A stretch of DNA of 64,000 nt, from positions 62,001-126,000 of IMG/VR virus record IMGVR_UViG_3300029893_000001; one strand, 5' to 3'. The translations under genes and the position numbers were made by a program. Under the pieces are notes generated by a model that saw nothing but the letters and a program-made list of their open reading frames with translations, was not told the origin of the DNA and did no database searches. The stretch comes from a virus. Below are positions 8,203-16,545 of the stretch, piece after piece (position 1 is the first letter of the stretch; each line of letters begins with the position of its first letter).

Positions 8203-8409
8203 CTACCGGCCTTGGTCAATCTCAAGGCCAAGAATGCGAATCCAGCGGCCACGAGCGTCATGCCCCCAATCTAACGCCCACTTGTCCGTGGGAACCGACG
8301 GCGCCCGACGATGGGGTGGATAAGCCCGGAGAAAGTCTTCTGGAGCCCACCAACAAATGTTGACGGGAATCCATGGGTTGCGATAGGCAATCCAAATTGT
8401 GGGGTGCAT
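8203..8409 (-). CDS. Small unknown Trp-rich protein
   Basis: 68 residues with eight tryptophans and several His/Arg. Lies directly downstream of the perfect hairpin 8421-8456. No family recognised. Confidence 0.45.
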   Translation of the reverse strand: MHPTIWIAYRNPWIPVNICWWAPEDFLRAYPPHRRAPSVPTDKWALDWGHDARGRWIRILGLEIDQGR

Positions 8410-8420
8410 AAACCTTAAAC

Positions 8421-8456
8421 GTAAAACGGGCAGAGGGTTTCCTCTGCCCGTTTTAC
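8421..8456. terminator. Perfect 16-bp hairpin, bidirectional terminator
   Basis: A GC-rich stem starting GTAAAACGGGCAGAGG, four-base loop and exact complement ending in TTTTAC. A run of A on one side and T on the other lets it work in both directions; it follows the vWA gene. Confidence 0.8.
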
Positions 8457-8473
8457 TATCGCCAGGGTTCAGC
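8457..8473 (-). promoter_or_regulatory. Junction motif GCTGAACCCTGnCGATA, copy 1
   Basis: Minus-strand match to the 17-nt motif repeated across the window. Here it lies just after the vWA stop and directly before the hairpin. Confidence 0.6.
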
Positions 8474-8475
8474 GT

Positions 8476-9222
8476 TCAGAAGCTGAGGCTCTGCGAGGGA
8501 CCGCCGGTCCCGAGGGCCTGCGACTGAGCGCTGATGCTCTTCGAAACGAACTCAGCGAGCTTGGCTAGCGTCTTCGCATCAGCCCGGTCGAGTTCGATGT
8601 ACTGAGTAAAACCGGCCTCACTCTCGAAGGCCTTCAGGTAGCTGCTGATCGTCGGGTCGTTGATGTTCACACCGATGAGAATGGAGACGATGCTCTCCAG
8701 CGACTCACTCTGAACGGCATCCTTCAGAGCCTGAGCCACCGAATGCGGGGTGAACGTAGACCGGTTATCCATCCCGTCCGTGATCACGAACAGGATTGCG
8801 TTGACGGAGAAATCATTCTCCGAGAGGCTTCGACCGTACTGAGAGATCGACTGCGCCAGATTGCACGAGGCATCGTAGAGGGCAGTCATGCCCATCGGAT
8901 GCACAGCCCTCGCGTAGTCATCCACATTGCACTCGGTGAGCGGCTTGAAGCCGTGCACCTCCGAGAGATCGCTGTGGAACGCCAAGAGGCGCATCATCAG
9001 GTTGTCAGCCCTTGGCGAGTGCCGGCAGGCCTTGACGATCTCCTGGATCGTCTTGTTGATCTCAGATTCGAACGTCTGCACCGAAGACGACGCATCGACG
9101 GCAATGCCGACGAGAGTGTACTCCGAAGCACCCAAATCCTCGACGCGAGTCGCCGAGAATCCGTAGTTCGAACCCTTGATCGAGTGGTTTTCGAGATCGT
9201 TGTCGTCACCGAGAAGCGGCAT
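8476..9222 (-). CDS. TerY-like von Willebrand factor A protein
   Basis: 248 residues from MPLLGDDND at 9222, preceded by AGGAG at good spacing. A complete metal-ion-dependent adhesion site is visible: DASSS (DxSxS, near residue 40), the threonine in GMTALYDA, and the aspartate in ITDGMDN. The whole protein is one vWA domain, as in TerY. Such proteins act as cytoplasmic scaffolds in Ter/TerY-P stress or phosphorylation modules, which fits the PP2C-like and kinase-like genes at the left of the window. The gene ends at a junction motif and terminator. Confidence 0.75.
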   Translation of the reverse strand: MPLLGDDNDLENHSIKGSNYGFSATRVEDLGASEYTLVGIAVDASSSVQTFESEINKTIQEIVKACRHSPRADNLMMRLLAFHSDLSEVHGFKPLTECNVDDYARAVHPMGMTALYDASCNLAQSISQYGRSLSENDFSVNAILFVITDGMDNRSTFTPHSVAQALKDAVQSESLESIVSILIGVNINDPTISSYLKAFESEAGFTQYIELDRADAKTLAKLAEFVSKSISAQSQALGTGGPSQSLSF

Positions 9223-9307
9223 TCTTTTTCTCCTGAGATTGAACGTTAAAAGCAACCGAATGACTTTCGGTCACAACACTTTACCTGCGGTTTCCTGGGA
9301 GTGGCCT

Positions 9308-9565
9308 TCACGCCATTCTAGGCGCGGGCTTCTTCTTTTTCTTCTTCGCCGGGGGCTTTTTCGCGGCGGGCTTCAGAGCTTTCTTCAGAGCTTTAGTGGG
9401 TACTTCAGTACTCCACTGTAAGTGGTTTTTTACATCGCCTCCCCGGTCACCGATCCAGGACCTGCGAACCTCTATCTTGGTCATCTCTGGGCCAGACTTG
9501 ATTACTAGCCACTCGCCGTCCTTTTTGTCGCCGTAGACCTGTATCTCAGTGATGACTTCCATCAT
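9308..9565 (-). CDS. Small protein with Lys-rich tail
   Basis: 85 residues: a strand-rich first half and a tail with a poly-Lys/Ala/Pro stretch, probably nucleic-acid-binding. The start overlaps an upstream small gene as ATGA. Confidence 0.5.
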   Translation of the reverse strand: MMEVITEIQVYGDKKDGEWLVIKSGPEMTKIEVRRSWIGDRGGDVKNHLQWSTEVPTKALKKALKPAAKKPPAKKKKKKPAPRMA

Positions 9566-9711
9566 CCCCTCTTTTCGAAGAGTTGTTTTTCCACTCCGAG
9601 ATGCTTGGCTACCGCTCTAATTGCTTCGGAGTACCCGTCGCAAAAAGCCCTCTGTTCGGCCTTGTCTTCCGGGTCTAGGAACCGGCATAGTCCATCTTCT
9701 CTCGTAGCCAA
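9562..9711 (-). CDS. Putative small protein, TTG start
   Basis: A 49-codon frame ending in KQLFEKRG with its stop overlapping the next ATG by 4 nt. TTG at 9711 is the only plausible start. It contains EDKAEQRAFCDGYSEAIRAV, a reasonable amphipathic helix, and fills a 110-nt gap. Confidence 0.4.
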   Translation of the reverse strand: MATREDGLCRFLDPEDKAEQRAFCDGYSEAIRAVAKHLGVEKQLFEKRG

Positions 9712-9869
9712 TCTACAGAAATGGACGCTTGAGGAGATGAGGAAGACATCGAAATGACCAAGTCGGATCCGGAAGTGATCTTCTGGAATTGCTCTTCACT
9801 GACTTCGAGTTCCACCTGTCCGTAGTAAGGAGAACGGACCATCACCAGTCTCTTAGGCTTATCGCTCAT
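9675..9869 (-). CDS. Small unknown protein
   Basis: 64 residues, mostly strands followed by a Ser-rich loop and a short helix. It abuts the large upstream gene directly. Confidence 0.5.
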   Translation of the reverse strand: MSDKPKRLVMVRSPYYGQVELEVSEEQFQKITSGSDLVISMSSSSPQASISVDWLREKMDYAGS

Positions 9870-11336
9870 TCAAGTCTCCCTGTCGTCGAAAGCACGCATC
9901 CGTATTGCAGGAACATACGGCTTGTCATCAGGACCAACAACAGTGGGGTCAATCCACCTAGTCAGAATAGCAATCCACTCGTCGGGAGACTTAGGAGGCT
10001 GTCCCCTTTCCATCAGCTGCCGATAGGCATTAGAATCTGGCTCGTCTAGAGTCCAGATCTTGTACCCTCCGTCAGTGAGCTTCTTCGCGTCTTTTGGCTC
10101 AAGCGGAAGCTTGCCACGGCGGATGTAACAGCGCTCATGCCCTCTACGATCGTGACGGTAACTCAGCTCCCTAGAAATCTTCGAAAGCCTAGAGTTGCTG
10201 CGTCGCTCCGTCTCCTCGATAAGCTCTTTACGCAGACGAACAATGTAGTACGGCTTTGGAATTAGAGCAGGGACCTTTAGGCGTTCCCTCCTCTTCTGCC
10301 ACGTTCGTCGCTGCTTTGTAGTTGGGCGTGATTCGATGATCAACTTACGGTGGTCGTGGATGACTCCTACTAGGTACGTAGTAATCCACGGAGCTAGCGT
10401 AAGGACAGGATCAAACCAAATACCATTCATGCATACCACGTTAGGTAGCAAGAAGTTGTCCTCCGGCTCCACCACCTGGAGAATCTCAGTAACCCAGCCT
10501 CCCTCGGAATCCCAAATCACATAACCCAGCAGGGCAGCACCCATGATTGGCCTGGTCGGCAAAGCCGCCCTAGCAAGGAACTGATCCTGGGTAAGCGCGA
10601 CACCTGCCCCGAATCCTAGGTAGGTCGCACCGAAAGGCAGGGGGTCTGGAAACGGAACCCTGGAACCTGCCTCCCTGATAGTCTCGATGAATTGGGCCTG
10701 CTCCTCTTCTGACGGGGTGCGATTGTAATTGGGATTAGACGCTGTAGACCCTGCCGTAGGAGCTATCCAATCAAGTTTCGCTATCTTCGTCGTTGTGTAG
10801 ACGTCTGCAGCCCTGTTCGCCTTGAGCCAATCTTCTGGGCGAAAATCGAAGATGCGAGCATTCTTAGCCACCGCCCACAGCTGCCTGGCGAGTTGCACAC
10901 CCTGTTCAAGGTCAGACCCGTCCAAAGAACGAATGGCCTTTCCAGACCCATCGTCCTTTCTAGCGCGTACGTTACCTCTCGACGCATCAAGCAGAGACTC
11001 AAGCAGGTATAGATAGTTGCGTAGCGTAGCTTCGCCTGGATTTTCTACAGGAAGATCTCCCGCAGCAAGCCCTGCCTGTCGGTTGTTCTTAATGAGCTTA
11101 TTGATGAGGTCGCTAGTGTATTCTGCGTACTGCTGGAATCTTTCCTTGCCGCCGCCACTAAATGCCGCCAACAACCTGTTTCGAAGCGGCGTTCGCATCT
11201 GGTCGATAGCGACACGAGTGGCGGCGTAAAATGCAGCATTTCGAGTGGCCTCGCTACCGAAGCTGGCCAACTCTCCTACGAACCAGCGGGCCGCTTCTTC
11301 GGCTGCGGCCTTTTCTTCAGGAGTCAGCTTCATCAT
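9870..11336 (-). CDS. Large phage protein, unknown function
   Basis: 488 residues. The N-terminal 150 are helical, followed by an alpha/beta region (about 200-330) with hydrophobic strands, and a strongly basic segment around residues 345-410 (KQRRTWQKRRERL, ERRSNSRLSKI). No transmembrane segment or signal peptide. It could be a structural or nucleic-acid-associated phage protein; no family recognised. It ends one base before the next start. Confidence 0.6.
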   Translation of the reverse strand: MMKLTPEEKAAAEEAARWFVGELASFGSEATRNAAFYAATRVAIDQMRTPLRNRLLAAFSGGGKERFQQYAEYTSDLINKLIKNNRQAGLAAGDLPVENPGEATLRNYLYLLESLLDASRGNVRARKDDGSGKAIRSLDGSDLEQGVQLARQLWAVAKNARIFDFRPEDWLKANRAADVYTTTKIAKLDWIAPTAGSTASNPNYNRTPSEEEQAQFIETIREAGSRVPFPDPLPFGATYLGFGAGVALTQDQFLARAALPTRPIMGAALLGYVIWDSEGGWVTEILQVVEPEDNFLLPNVVCMNGIWFDPVLTLAPWITTYLVGVIHDHRKLIIESRPTTKQRRTWQKRRERLKVPALIPKPYYIVRLRKELIEETERRSNSRLSKISRELSYRHDRRGHERCYIRRGKLPLEPKDAKKLTDGGYKIWTLDEPDSNAYRQLMERGQPPKSPDEWIAILTRWIDPTVVGPDDKPYVPAIRMRAFDDRET

Positions 11337-11344
11337 CCCCTCAA

Positions 11345-11474
11345 TGGGCAGGGAGGGAGTTGAACCCTCCTAGGCGGACCGTCGTCCTATTGGCCTCCAA
11401 GGATCACCCAGGAGTCGAACCTGGCCGGGGACCACCCCACGCTGGAATTGAACCAGCTACCTTCCACTCTGCCC
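11345..11474 (-). tRNA. Interrupted or composite tRNA-like locus
   Basis: The ends GGGCAGA and CCTGCCC pair over six of seven positions and the 3' end has a good T-arm (GAGGG-TTCAACT-CCCTC). Between them are two more T-arm-like hairpins (around GGTTCAATTCC and GGTTCGACTCC) and a GGGG-CCCC arm, giving 130 nt in place of about 75. It could be a tRNA with an insertion or fused tRNA fragments. No anticodon can be assigned with confidence. Confidence 0.4.
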
Positions 11475-11512
11475 GTGAGAACGGAGGGTGTTCGGACTCC
11501 CTCCGTTCTCAC
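11475..11512. terminator. 14-bp hairpin after nicotinamidase gene
   Basis: Stem GTGAGAACGGAGGG with its exact complement and a 10-nt loop, starting seven bases beyond the nicotinamidase stop. No long T-run; may terminate transcription or protect the RNA end before the tRNA-like locus. Confidence 0.6.
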
Positions 11513-11518
11513 GACCAC

Positions 11519-12319
11519 TCACGCCAGAAAGTCCGTCGTGGTCGTGACCTTCATGCCCTTCGACTGGAGGTCGCGAACGAAGTCGTCGCCGTACTTCTCG
11601 AAGCTCGGCACGTTCGACGACGCATCCGTGAGCAGGTGGATCTTCTCGACGTACTTCGGGTCCGAGAAGTGAGTCGCGATGTCTCGAACCGTGTTCGCAA
11701 GACAGTGCGAGAGGGCCTCGCCTGCCACAAGAATCACGTCGGCGTTCTCCAGCGTCTGGATGAATCCAGCGTTGATCTGCGTGCTCGGGTCCTCCGGATC
11801 CGGCACCTCGGCCATGACCGCCGAGAAATGCTCGGTCCACGGATTCGAGCCCTTCGTCACGAAGTCGCACATCGCATAGCGATCTTCCCAGTCGTGAACC
11901 GCCGCCGCCAGCTCGGGGACCACATTGTGGCCCTCATCGCCGATGAGGCAGTGGTAGGGCCAAATCACATGCGGGTATCGCTTGCCGGCCTCCAGGTCAC
12001 GAAGATACTTCAGAGAGCGCTTGTAGGCACTCGGCTGGCTGGTGGTCCACGTTCCGGACTCGACATCCTTCGTGGTGATCATCGTGAAGGGTGCCGGGTG
12101 TGCCCCGGACGAATTCTTCCACCACATGGGATGGCTGATGTCCACCTTGCGATGGCTATCGAGCGTGATGTGAATGTCGTTGAGCTTGTCCTTCAGGCGG
12201 TGGACGAGCTTGGCGAGGCGCTTCACATCCTCTTCGGCGCCGGGGACGAAAAGGCTCCCGTTCGGATTGCAGAAATCATTCTGCGGGTCGATGATGACGA
12301 GATCAATCTTCAGCGGCAT
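11519..12319 (-). CDS. pncA: Nicotinamidase (isochorismatase-like hydrolase)
   Basis: 266 residues. The N-terminus DLVIIDPQNDFCNPNGSL carries the catalytic aspartate of the isochorismatase/nicotinamidase fold; DSHRKVDISHPMWW supplies the metal-binding Asp/His positions; FVTKGSNPWTEHFSA provides the catalytic lysine; VAGEALSHCLANTVRD contains the nucleophilic cysteine in the usual G.A...C...T.. context. It would hydrolyse nicotinamide to nicotinate. The window also encodes nicotinate phosphoribosyltransferase and an NMN/NaMN adenylyltransferase, so it fits a Preiss-Handler-type NAD+ salvage route. Base composition is more GC-rich than its neighbours. Confidence 0.85.
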   Translation of the reverse strand: MPLKIDLVIIDPQNDFCNPNGSLFVPGAEEDVKRLAKLVHRLKDKLNDIHITLDSHRKVDISHPMWWKNSSGAHPAPFTMITTKDVESGTWTTSQPSAYKRSLKYLRDLEAGKRYPHVIWPYHCLIGDEGHNVVPELAAAVHDWEDRYAMCDFVTKGSNPWTEHFSAVMAEVPDPEDPSTQINAGFIQTLENADVILVAGEALSHCLANTVRDIATHFSDPKYVEKIHLLTDASSNVPSFEKYGDDFVRDLQSKGMKVTTTTDFLA

Positions 12320-12333
12320 GTACAGACTCTCCT

Positions 12334-12873
12334 CTACTTCTTTTCTTGCTGACCAAGGGTCTTACCCAGGTCATCCATTTTCTTCTTGTACTCATCCATC
12401 GTGATGGTACCGACCTTCATGTCAGGAGCCAGCTCGCGGGCCAGATCGACTAGGAGCTTCCCTGTCCAGTGGAACGCAGAAATCATTCCCTTTTGGGACA
12501 GCATGTCCCATCCGATTTCGGAAGAAAGAGAAACCGCCTTGGTCAGCGTGTCCACATACTCCATGAGCATGTTGTTGACCATGAACAGCACCGCTGCTCT
12601 TTCTTCGCGGATAAACTTCGACAAGGCCTCTTCGCCTGCCTCGCCAAGAACTAGGTGCACGTTCTTCTCAAGGCGGTCCAGCTCGTTTTGTAGGAGCTTG
12701 TCCTTGAGTTCGACAGCCCTGTCGAAGACCTTTTCGGGGTCAGTACTCCCGTCCCTGGACAGGGTCCTCCAGATGTGCTTCTTGTTCTCATAAGATTCGA
12801 GATTGAATTCGCGAATCAAAGAGATCGTGCGGAGAACCGCTTCCTCAGGAGACAACAACTGCTTTTCACCCAT
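12334..12873 (-). CDS. Helical phage protein, unknown
   Basis: About 180 residues from MGEKQLLSPEE at 12873, nearly all helical with long charged heptad-like stretches; possible coiled coil. It overlaps the upstream gene end by 8 nt. No family recognised. Confidence 0.5.
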   Translation of the reverse strand: MGEKQLLSPEEAVLRTISLIREFNLESYENKKHIWRTLSRDGSTDPEKVFDRAVELKDKLLQNELDRLEKNVHLVLGEAGEEALSKFIREERAAVLFMVNNMLMEYVDTLTKAVSLSSEIGWDMLSQKGMISAFHWTGKLLVDLARELAPDMKVGTITMDEYKKKMDDLGKTLGQQEKK

Positions 12874-13213
12874 GGGCGCTCTTCTTTCTGTTCTTACGGC
12901 TTCGCGAACGCTTTCTATCGGGCTCCACATCGAGGTCCTCGACGTCGACACGTACTCGTGCTCTGGCTGCCTCGATGCGGTCCGATAACGTGTCCGCTAA
13001 CGCCGCGTCTGCAACCATGATGGACAAAACCTCATCGAGCTTTTCGATCTCGCGCAGACGCCGCTCGTGTTGTGTTTGGTTCAGCGAGGCTTTGTATCGT
13101 AATCGACGATCTCGAAACCATTCTCGAATTCCATCGCCAACCTTGGTTAAGAAAACGACGACACCGAAAGCGAGAAGAATACCTACGACAGGATTCTCCA
13201 GAAGTTGGTCCAC
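12866..13213 (-). CDS. Membrane-anchored coiled-coil protein
   Basis: 115 residues. Residues 8-25 (PVVGILLAFGVVVFLTKV) form one membrane segment, followed by a charged coiled coil and a very basic tail. The arrangement resembles small phage membrane proteins such as i-spanins or T-like accessory proteins, but nothing specific identifies it. Confidence 0.5.
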   Translation of the reverse strand: MDQLLENPVVGILLAFGVVVFLTKVGDGIREWFRDRRLRYKASLNQTQHERRLREIEKLDEVLSIMVADAALADTLSDRIEAARARVRVDVEDLDVEPDRKRSRSRKNRKKSAHG

Positions 13214-13226
13214 CCTCGTCTCCTTT

Positions 13227-13478
13227 TCAACGCACGGTTGAACTAATTGGTTCTCTTCGGGGCAGCGTATTCTTCGTGAGTTTGGGACCGAGGAGCCACC
13301 GCAGAACGCTGATCCAGTAGAACCTGTCTGCCTCCAATTCCATGGCAGCTACGAGCACCGGAGAAACGGGCAGAACGCATACCATCGTGTAGCCAGTCGA
13401 GTCCGATAGAGTTATCGACTGTCCAGTGAGGGACTTGTGACTCCGAAGCGTCCTGCCGTCTTCGCTGGAAACGATCAT
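13227..13478 (-). CDS. Small unknown protein
   Basis: 83 residues from MIVSSEDGRTLRSHK at 13478, which follows the upstream stop by one base. Strand-rich with an aromatic segment (RFYWISVLRWLLG). No family recognised. Confidence 0.45.
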   Translation of the reverse strand: MIVSSEDGRTLRSHKSLTGQSITLSDSTGYTMVCVLPVSPVLVAAMELEADRFYWISVLRWLLGPKLTKNTLPRREPISSTVR

Positions 13479-13479
13479 A

Positions 13480-14259
13480 TTAGTTGTCGAAGAAGAAGCA
13501 AATCCGAACCTCATTCGGATCGCCTAGCTGCTGCAGAGCGGGCAGCGTCTCCGTCAGGAACGATTCAGCACACTCTGCGTAGGACTTTTCCCACGAAACA
13601 AGAGTGTACACGTTGGCGACCCTGTCATATGGATCGGATTTCGGAGGATTCGAAGAAATGTACTTCTCCATCTCTTCGTTGGAAACGTGTGAAATACCGG
13701 GGCCCATGATAGCACCGCACCACCCATCAGGAGACCCCTTCTCCTTGAACGTGATGTAGCTGGAAGGCCCGACCCATCCCTGAAGCCGCGTCGTCTGGTT
13801 CCAGTCGTAATCGAGAAGCTCCTGGACCGTGAACCACGAGTGGCTGTGTCCATCCGCCTCCCACCGATCTGCCTCCCAACGGTATCCGACAGAGGCGTCC
13901 TCCGGAATGCCCTTGGGATCTGCAATTGGATTGAATCCCTCGCCGGTTTTCACTCCAGCAAAGCCACGACCGTTCCGAACGTCAGCCAGGATCGCAAACA
14001 GGTTGTAGTTGCGACCTACGTACATCGCACTGCTTCGCTTCTGCTTGTAGATTTCGTCCCACTCTTCGTAGGAGTCTACCCACTTGCCAGGGAACGAGTT
14101 GTAAAGGGCTTGCCTTTTTGCTTGCTTCTCGGGGTCGTTCTTGTAGTACTCTACGATCTCTGCCGCTTCGTCTCGGATCTCAACGAGCGTCTCTGGGTAC
14201 ACCAATGTCCAGACGCCATCGATCTTCTTCTCAACGTAAAAATGGATGTCACATCCCAT
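13480..14259 (-). CDS. Conserved phage protein (MGCDIH family)
   Basis: 259 residues beginning MGCDIHFYVEKK, a start shared by a widespread uncharacterised phage/bacterial protein family. YVGRNYNLFAILADVRNG and later Trp/His-rich segments are typical. A short internal duplication gives RWEADRWEAD near residue 130. Function unknown. No membrane segments. Confidence 0.6.
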   Translation of the reverse strand: MGCDIHFYVEKKIDGVWTLVYPETLVEIRDEAAEIVEYYKNDPEKQAKRQALYNSFPGKWVDSYEEWDEIYKQKRSSAMYVGRNYNLFAILADVRNGRGFAGVKTGEGFNPIADPKGIPEDASVGYRWEADRWEADGHSHSWFTVQELLDYDWNQTTRLQGWVGPSSYITFKEKGSPDGWCGAIMGPGISHVSNEEMEKYISSNPPKSDPYDRVANVYTLVSWEKSYAECAESFLTETLPALQQLGDPNEVRICFFFDN

Positions 14260-14521
14260 CGAACTTCTCCTGATTTCCTAGCTTCAGTTCCAGCGGCGGC
14301 GGTCTTCGCTTTCTGCGGCGCAGCCTATCGTACCGCTCAAATTGGGCGTTGACAGACGGTTCCCAGCCAACGGTGACTCTCCACCAGAGCCATAGGCAAA
14401 TGTCTTGGAGGCGCTCGTCGCTGACAGAATCCCCAGACCCACAGATTGCGCTGTGAATCTCCTCTGAGATAGCCAAGACCGCATACTTATGACGGTCGGC
14501 TTTATCGAAACGTATCTTCAC
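14249..14521 (-). CDS. Small unknown protein, probable GTG start
   Basis: The frame is open upstream to 14650, but that part overlaps the preceding gene by 150 nt; GTG at 14521 (KIRFDKADRHKYAVL) leaves a 20-nt overlap. About 90 residues with a basic C-terminal half. No family recognised. Confidence 0.45.
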   Translation of the reverse strand: MKIRFDKADRHKYAVLAISEEIHSAICGSGDSVSDERLQDICLWLWWRVTVGWEPSVNAQFERYDRLRRRKRRPPPLELKLGNQEKFDGM

Positions 14522-14933
14522 GGCCGTGAAACCCAGTCCTCCATCCACGGGCCCTAGCCATCTCGAAATTCTCCTTCGAGATCTTGAGGGCTGCAGTGCT
14601 GATGTGAACGTCGCCCATTTCTCCGTGCTCACAGTACACGGAGAACGCACGACAGAATCGGAAATTCTTCATGTGAGGCTCGGCGTACCAGGATGCCGCC
14701 TCCTTCAACTCGTCCAGGTACTCCTGGCTGTGAGGCCCAGGAGACCCAGGCAGTGCGGGATCCAAAACCTCGCAGAAAATGGCCACGCTACCAGGACCAA
14801 TGCGAATGAAGAAATCCCCCGGAGCCAACTGGCTTTGCCAGTCTTTAACGGCGTGATCTGCTTCGATGCGGTCGTTTTCGATGGCAGCAAGCATCTCGTC
14901 GAGGCTTGCGAACGAATGAATGGAGTGGGTCAT
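14502..14933 (-). CDS. Unknown phage protein
   Basis: 143 residues, mixed alpha/beta, no recognised family. It is the first gene after a junction motif about 20 nt upstream and has GGGAGG before the ATG, so it probably begins a transcript. Confidence 0.5.
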   Translation of the reverse strand: MTHSIHSFASLDEMLAAIENDRIEADHAVKDWQSQLAPGDFFIRIGPGSVAIFCEVLDPALPGSPGPHSQEYLDELKEAASWYAEPHMKNFRFCRAFSVYCEHGEMGDVHISTAALKISKENFEMARARGWRTGFHGREDTFR

Positions 14934-14951
14934 GGCAGGCCTCCCATCTAA

Positions 14952-14968
14952 TATCGGCAGGGTTCAAC
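14952..14968 (-). promoter_or_regulatory. Junction motif, copy 2
   Basis: Reads GTTGAACCCTGCCGATA on the minus strand and overlaps the radical-SAM stop codon. The TATTAGAT that follows resembles a -10 box; the next gene starts about 20 nt downstream. Confidence 0.6.
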
Positions 14969-16283
14969 CGGCCAACACTTTGAGTCGACGCTTTCTGTCA
15001 GGAATGCGCTTCGGCATCGACCGGTTGTGTTCAGCGAATTTGCAAAGAAGGAAGTGTGCGTCGTCAGGCACGTGGCACTGTGGACTGTAGTCACACTCGT
15101 AACACGCATCGAACCACGAGCTTCTCGCCCCAGCAAGCTTGTTCCAGATTCGCTGGAACTTAGTCCTGTAGATACTGACCTCGCGTGCGTCGTCAGTCTC
15201 CGGGTCGAACGAACTGTGGCTCACTCGTCCCTTATCGTCTACATAGCACGAAAATAGCCCCTCCTGCTGCCCCGCGAAGCGAGTGTCCACTTCGGGGAGC
15301 TGGTGGCTCAAGAAGTAGGGGAGCAGCCCTTCCGAGAAGGCAATTCGAAACCCGCTCGATTGCACTTGCGTAAGTGCCCGCGGTAGAGTTACCTCGTACA
15401 CGCCCTTCGAAGGGGTGCCTTCCCAACTCGCACGTCCCACAGAGGGGTAATACGCCAATAGCACCACGTTGAGATTTCGCAGCCCGACTTCTTGCAGGTC
15501 CAGCAAATTATCAGCAACATCGTTGTCAAAAATGACGTGGACATTGAGCTGAACCCGGCTATCAAGTCGAGAACGCCACGTATCGTACGTCTGCTTGAAG
15601 TATTCCGGCCCCTTGAACGCGTGGTACGTCAAGGCGACCCCACCACAATACTTGTTGGTGGCGTTAAACACCTCATCCCGAAGGATATGCCCAGCCGTTG
15701 TGTAGTTCGGAACGGTGCCCTGTGCTCGTGTGTACTCCAAGAACCACGGAAAATCGGGATGAGCGGTAGGCTCCCCACCCCCGAAGGCGATCTGATACGG
15801 CGCCTGATCGAGGCCGCTGAAGATTTCAGCGAGAAGCTCACGCGGTGCGTGGTCTCCCTTCACGGTAGAATCCATGTAGCAGTACGAACACCCGAAATTG
15901 CACCAGTCGGTGATCTTCACGTCGATGGTCTCAGGAACGGGCGAAAACGCCTTCTCTTCTCGCCAAGTCGGAACATAAGTCGATGACCTACGAACCTTCG
16001 TACCATCAGCCTTCGTGTAAGTGTAACGGCGAGTCGTTTCGAACTTGCGGCCCCACGCCTTTTTGATGGCTTGGAATTCCGCTGTACGGTGATATCGAGC
16101 CCCAGACTCAATACCCAGGTAAGCAGCAACCGACTCTACCAGCGTGCCCTTTTGGGTGTACCAAGAGCGGTCTTCATCCTCAGGAACCTCTACGCTGCGA
16201 ACGAGGACACCTGTCTCAGTATCGAACGTCGACTCGTAGAACGTGAACCCCCTGAACGAGTTCTTCATGTGACGGAGAGCCAT
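14964..16283 (-). CDS. Radical SAM protein with SPASM-like C-terminus
   Basis: 439 residues. CNFGCSYC (CxxxCxxC, near residue 132) binds the catalytic 4Fe-4S cluster with S-adenosylmethionine; IAFGGGEPTAHPD is the GGEP SAM-binding motif. The C-terminus has CYECDYSPQCHVPDDAHFLLC, a cysteine cluster like SPASM/twitch domains that bind extra clusters in peptide-modifying enzymes. Substrate unknown. Phage-encoded radical SAM enzymes are uncommon; no obvious precursor peptide is adjacent. The convergent small gene at 16327 and the TPR gene lie beside its start. The stop lies in a junction motif. Confidence 0.8.
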   Translation of the reverse strand: MALRHMKNSFRGFTFYESTFDTETGVLVRSVEVPEDEDRSWYTQKGTLVESVAAYLGIESGARYHRTAEFQAIKKAWGRKFETTRRYTYTKADGTKVRRSSTYVPTWREEKAFSPVPETIDVKITDWCNFGCSYCYMDSTVKGDHAPRELLAEIFSGLDQAPYQIAFGGGEPTAHPDFPWFLEYTRAQGTVPNYTTAGHILRDEVFNATNKYCGGVALTYHAFKGPEYFKQTYDTWRSRLDSRVQLNVHVIFDNDVADNLLDLQEVGLRNLNVVLLAYYPSVGRASWEGTPSKGVYEVTLPRALTQVQSSGFRIAFSEGLLPYFLSHQLPEVDTRFAGQQEGLFSCYVDDKGRVSHSSFDPETDDAREVSIYRTKFQRIWNKLAGARSSWFDACYECDYSPQCHVPDDAHFLLCKFAEHNRSMPKRIPDRKRRLKVLAG

Positions 16284-16326
16284 GGATTTTCCTCGGCGAA
16301 CGTGTTATCTTGAAAGAGGAGCAGTA

Positions 16327-16545
16327 ATGCACGACCGCCCCAAAAAGAAAACGGTAGACCTCTGCTATCACAAGCAAGACGACGGTTCGCCCTGCGAAGA
16401 AAAGGTCATGTGGAAGCTGAAGAGCGAAGAAAACGGTCGCACGTTTAAAGTGTGCGACCGTCATCTCGCGTGGGGGATTCGGCTTTCTGGGTATCCAGCG
16501 TACGTGGATGTATTCAACGCAGAGGCCCCTGCCGAAACAGACTAA
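16327..16545 (+). CDS. Small zinc-binding protein (plus strand)
   Basis: One of few plus-strand genes. 72 residues from MHDRPKKKTVDLC with AGAGGAG upstream. Cys and His are arranged as DLCYH...PCEEK...VCDRH, a probable single zinc site. Its end overlaps the convergent TPR gene by 4 nt. Confidence 0.55.
   Translation: MHDRPKKKTVDLCYHKQDDGSPCEEKVMWKLKSEENGRTFKVCDRHLAWGIRLSGYPAYVDVFNAEAPAETD

Noticed and set aside
8743-9249. Plus-strand frame opposite the vWA gene
   Set aside because: Arg/His-rich shadow of a well-supported vWA protein.
11231-12352. Long plus-strand open frame of 373 codons
   Set aside because: It is antisense to nicotinamidase and a tRNA-like locus; composition and lack of motifs mark it as a shadow frame.
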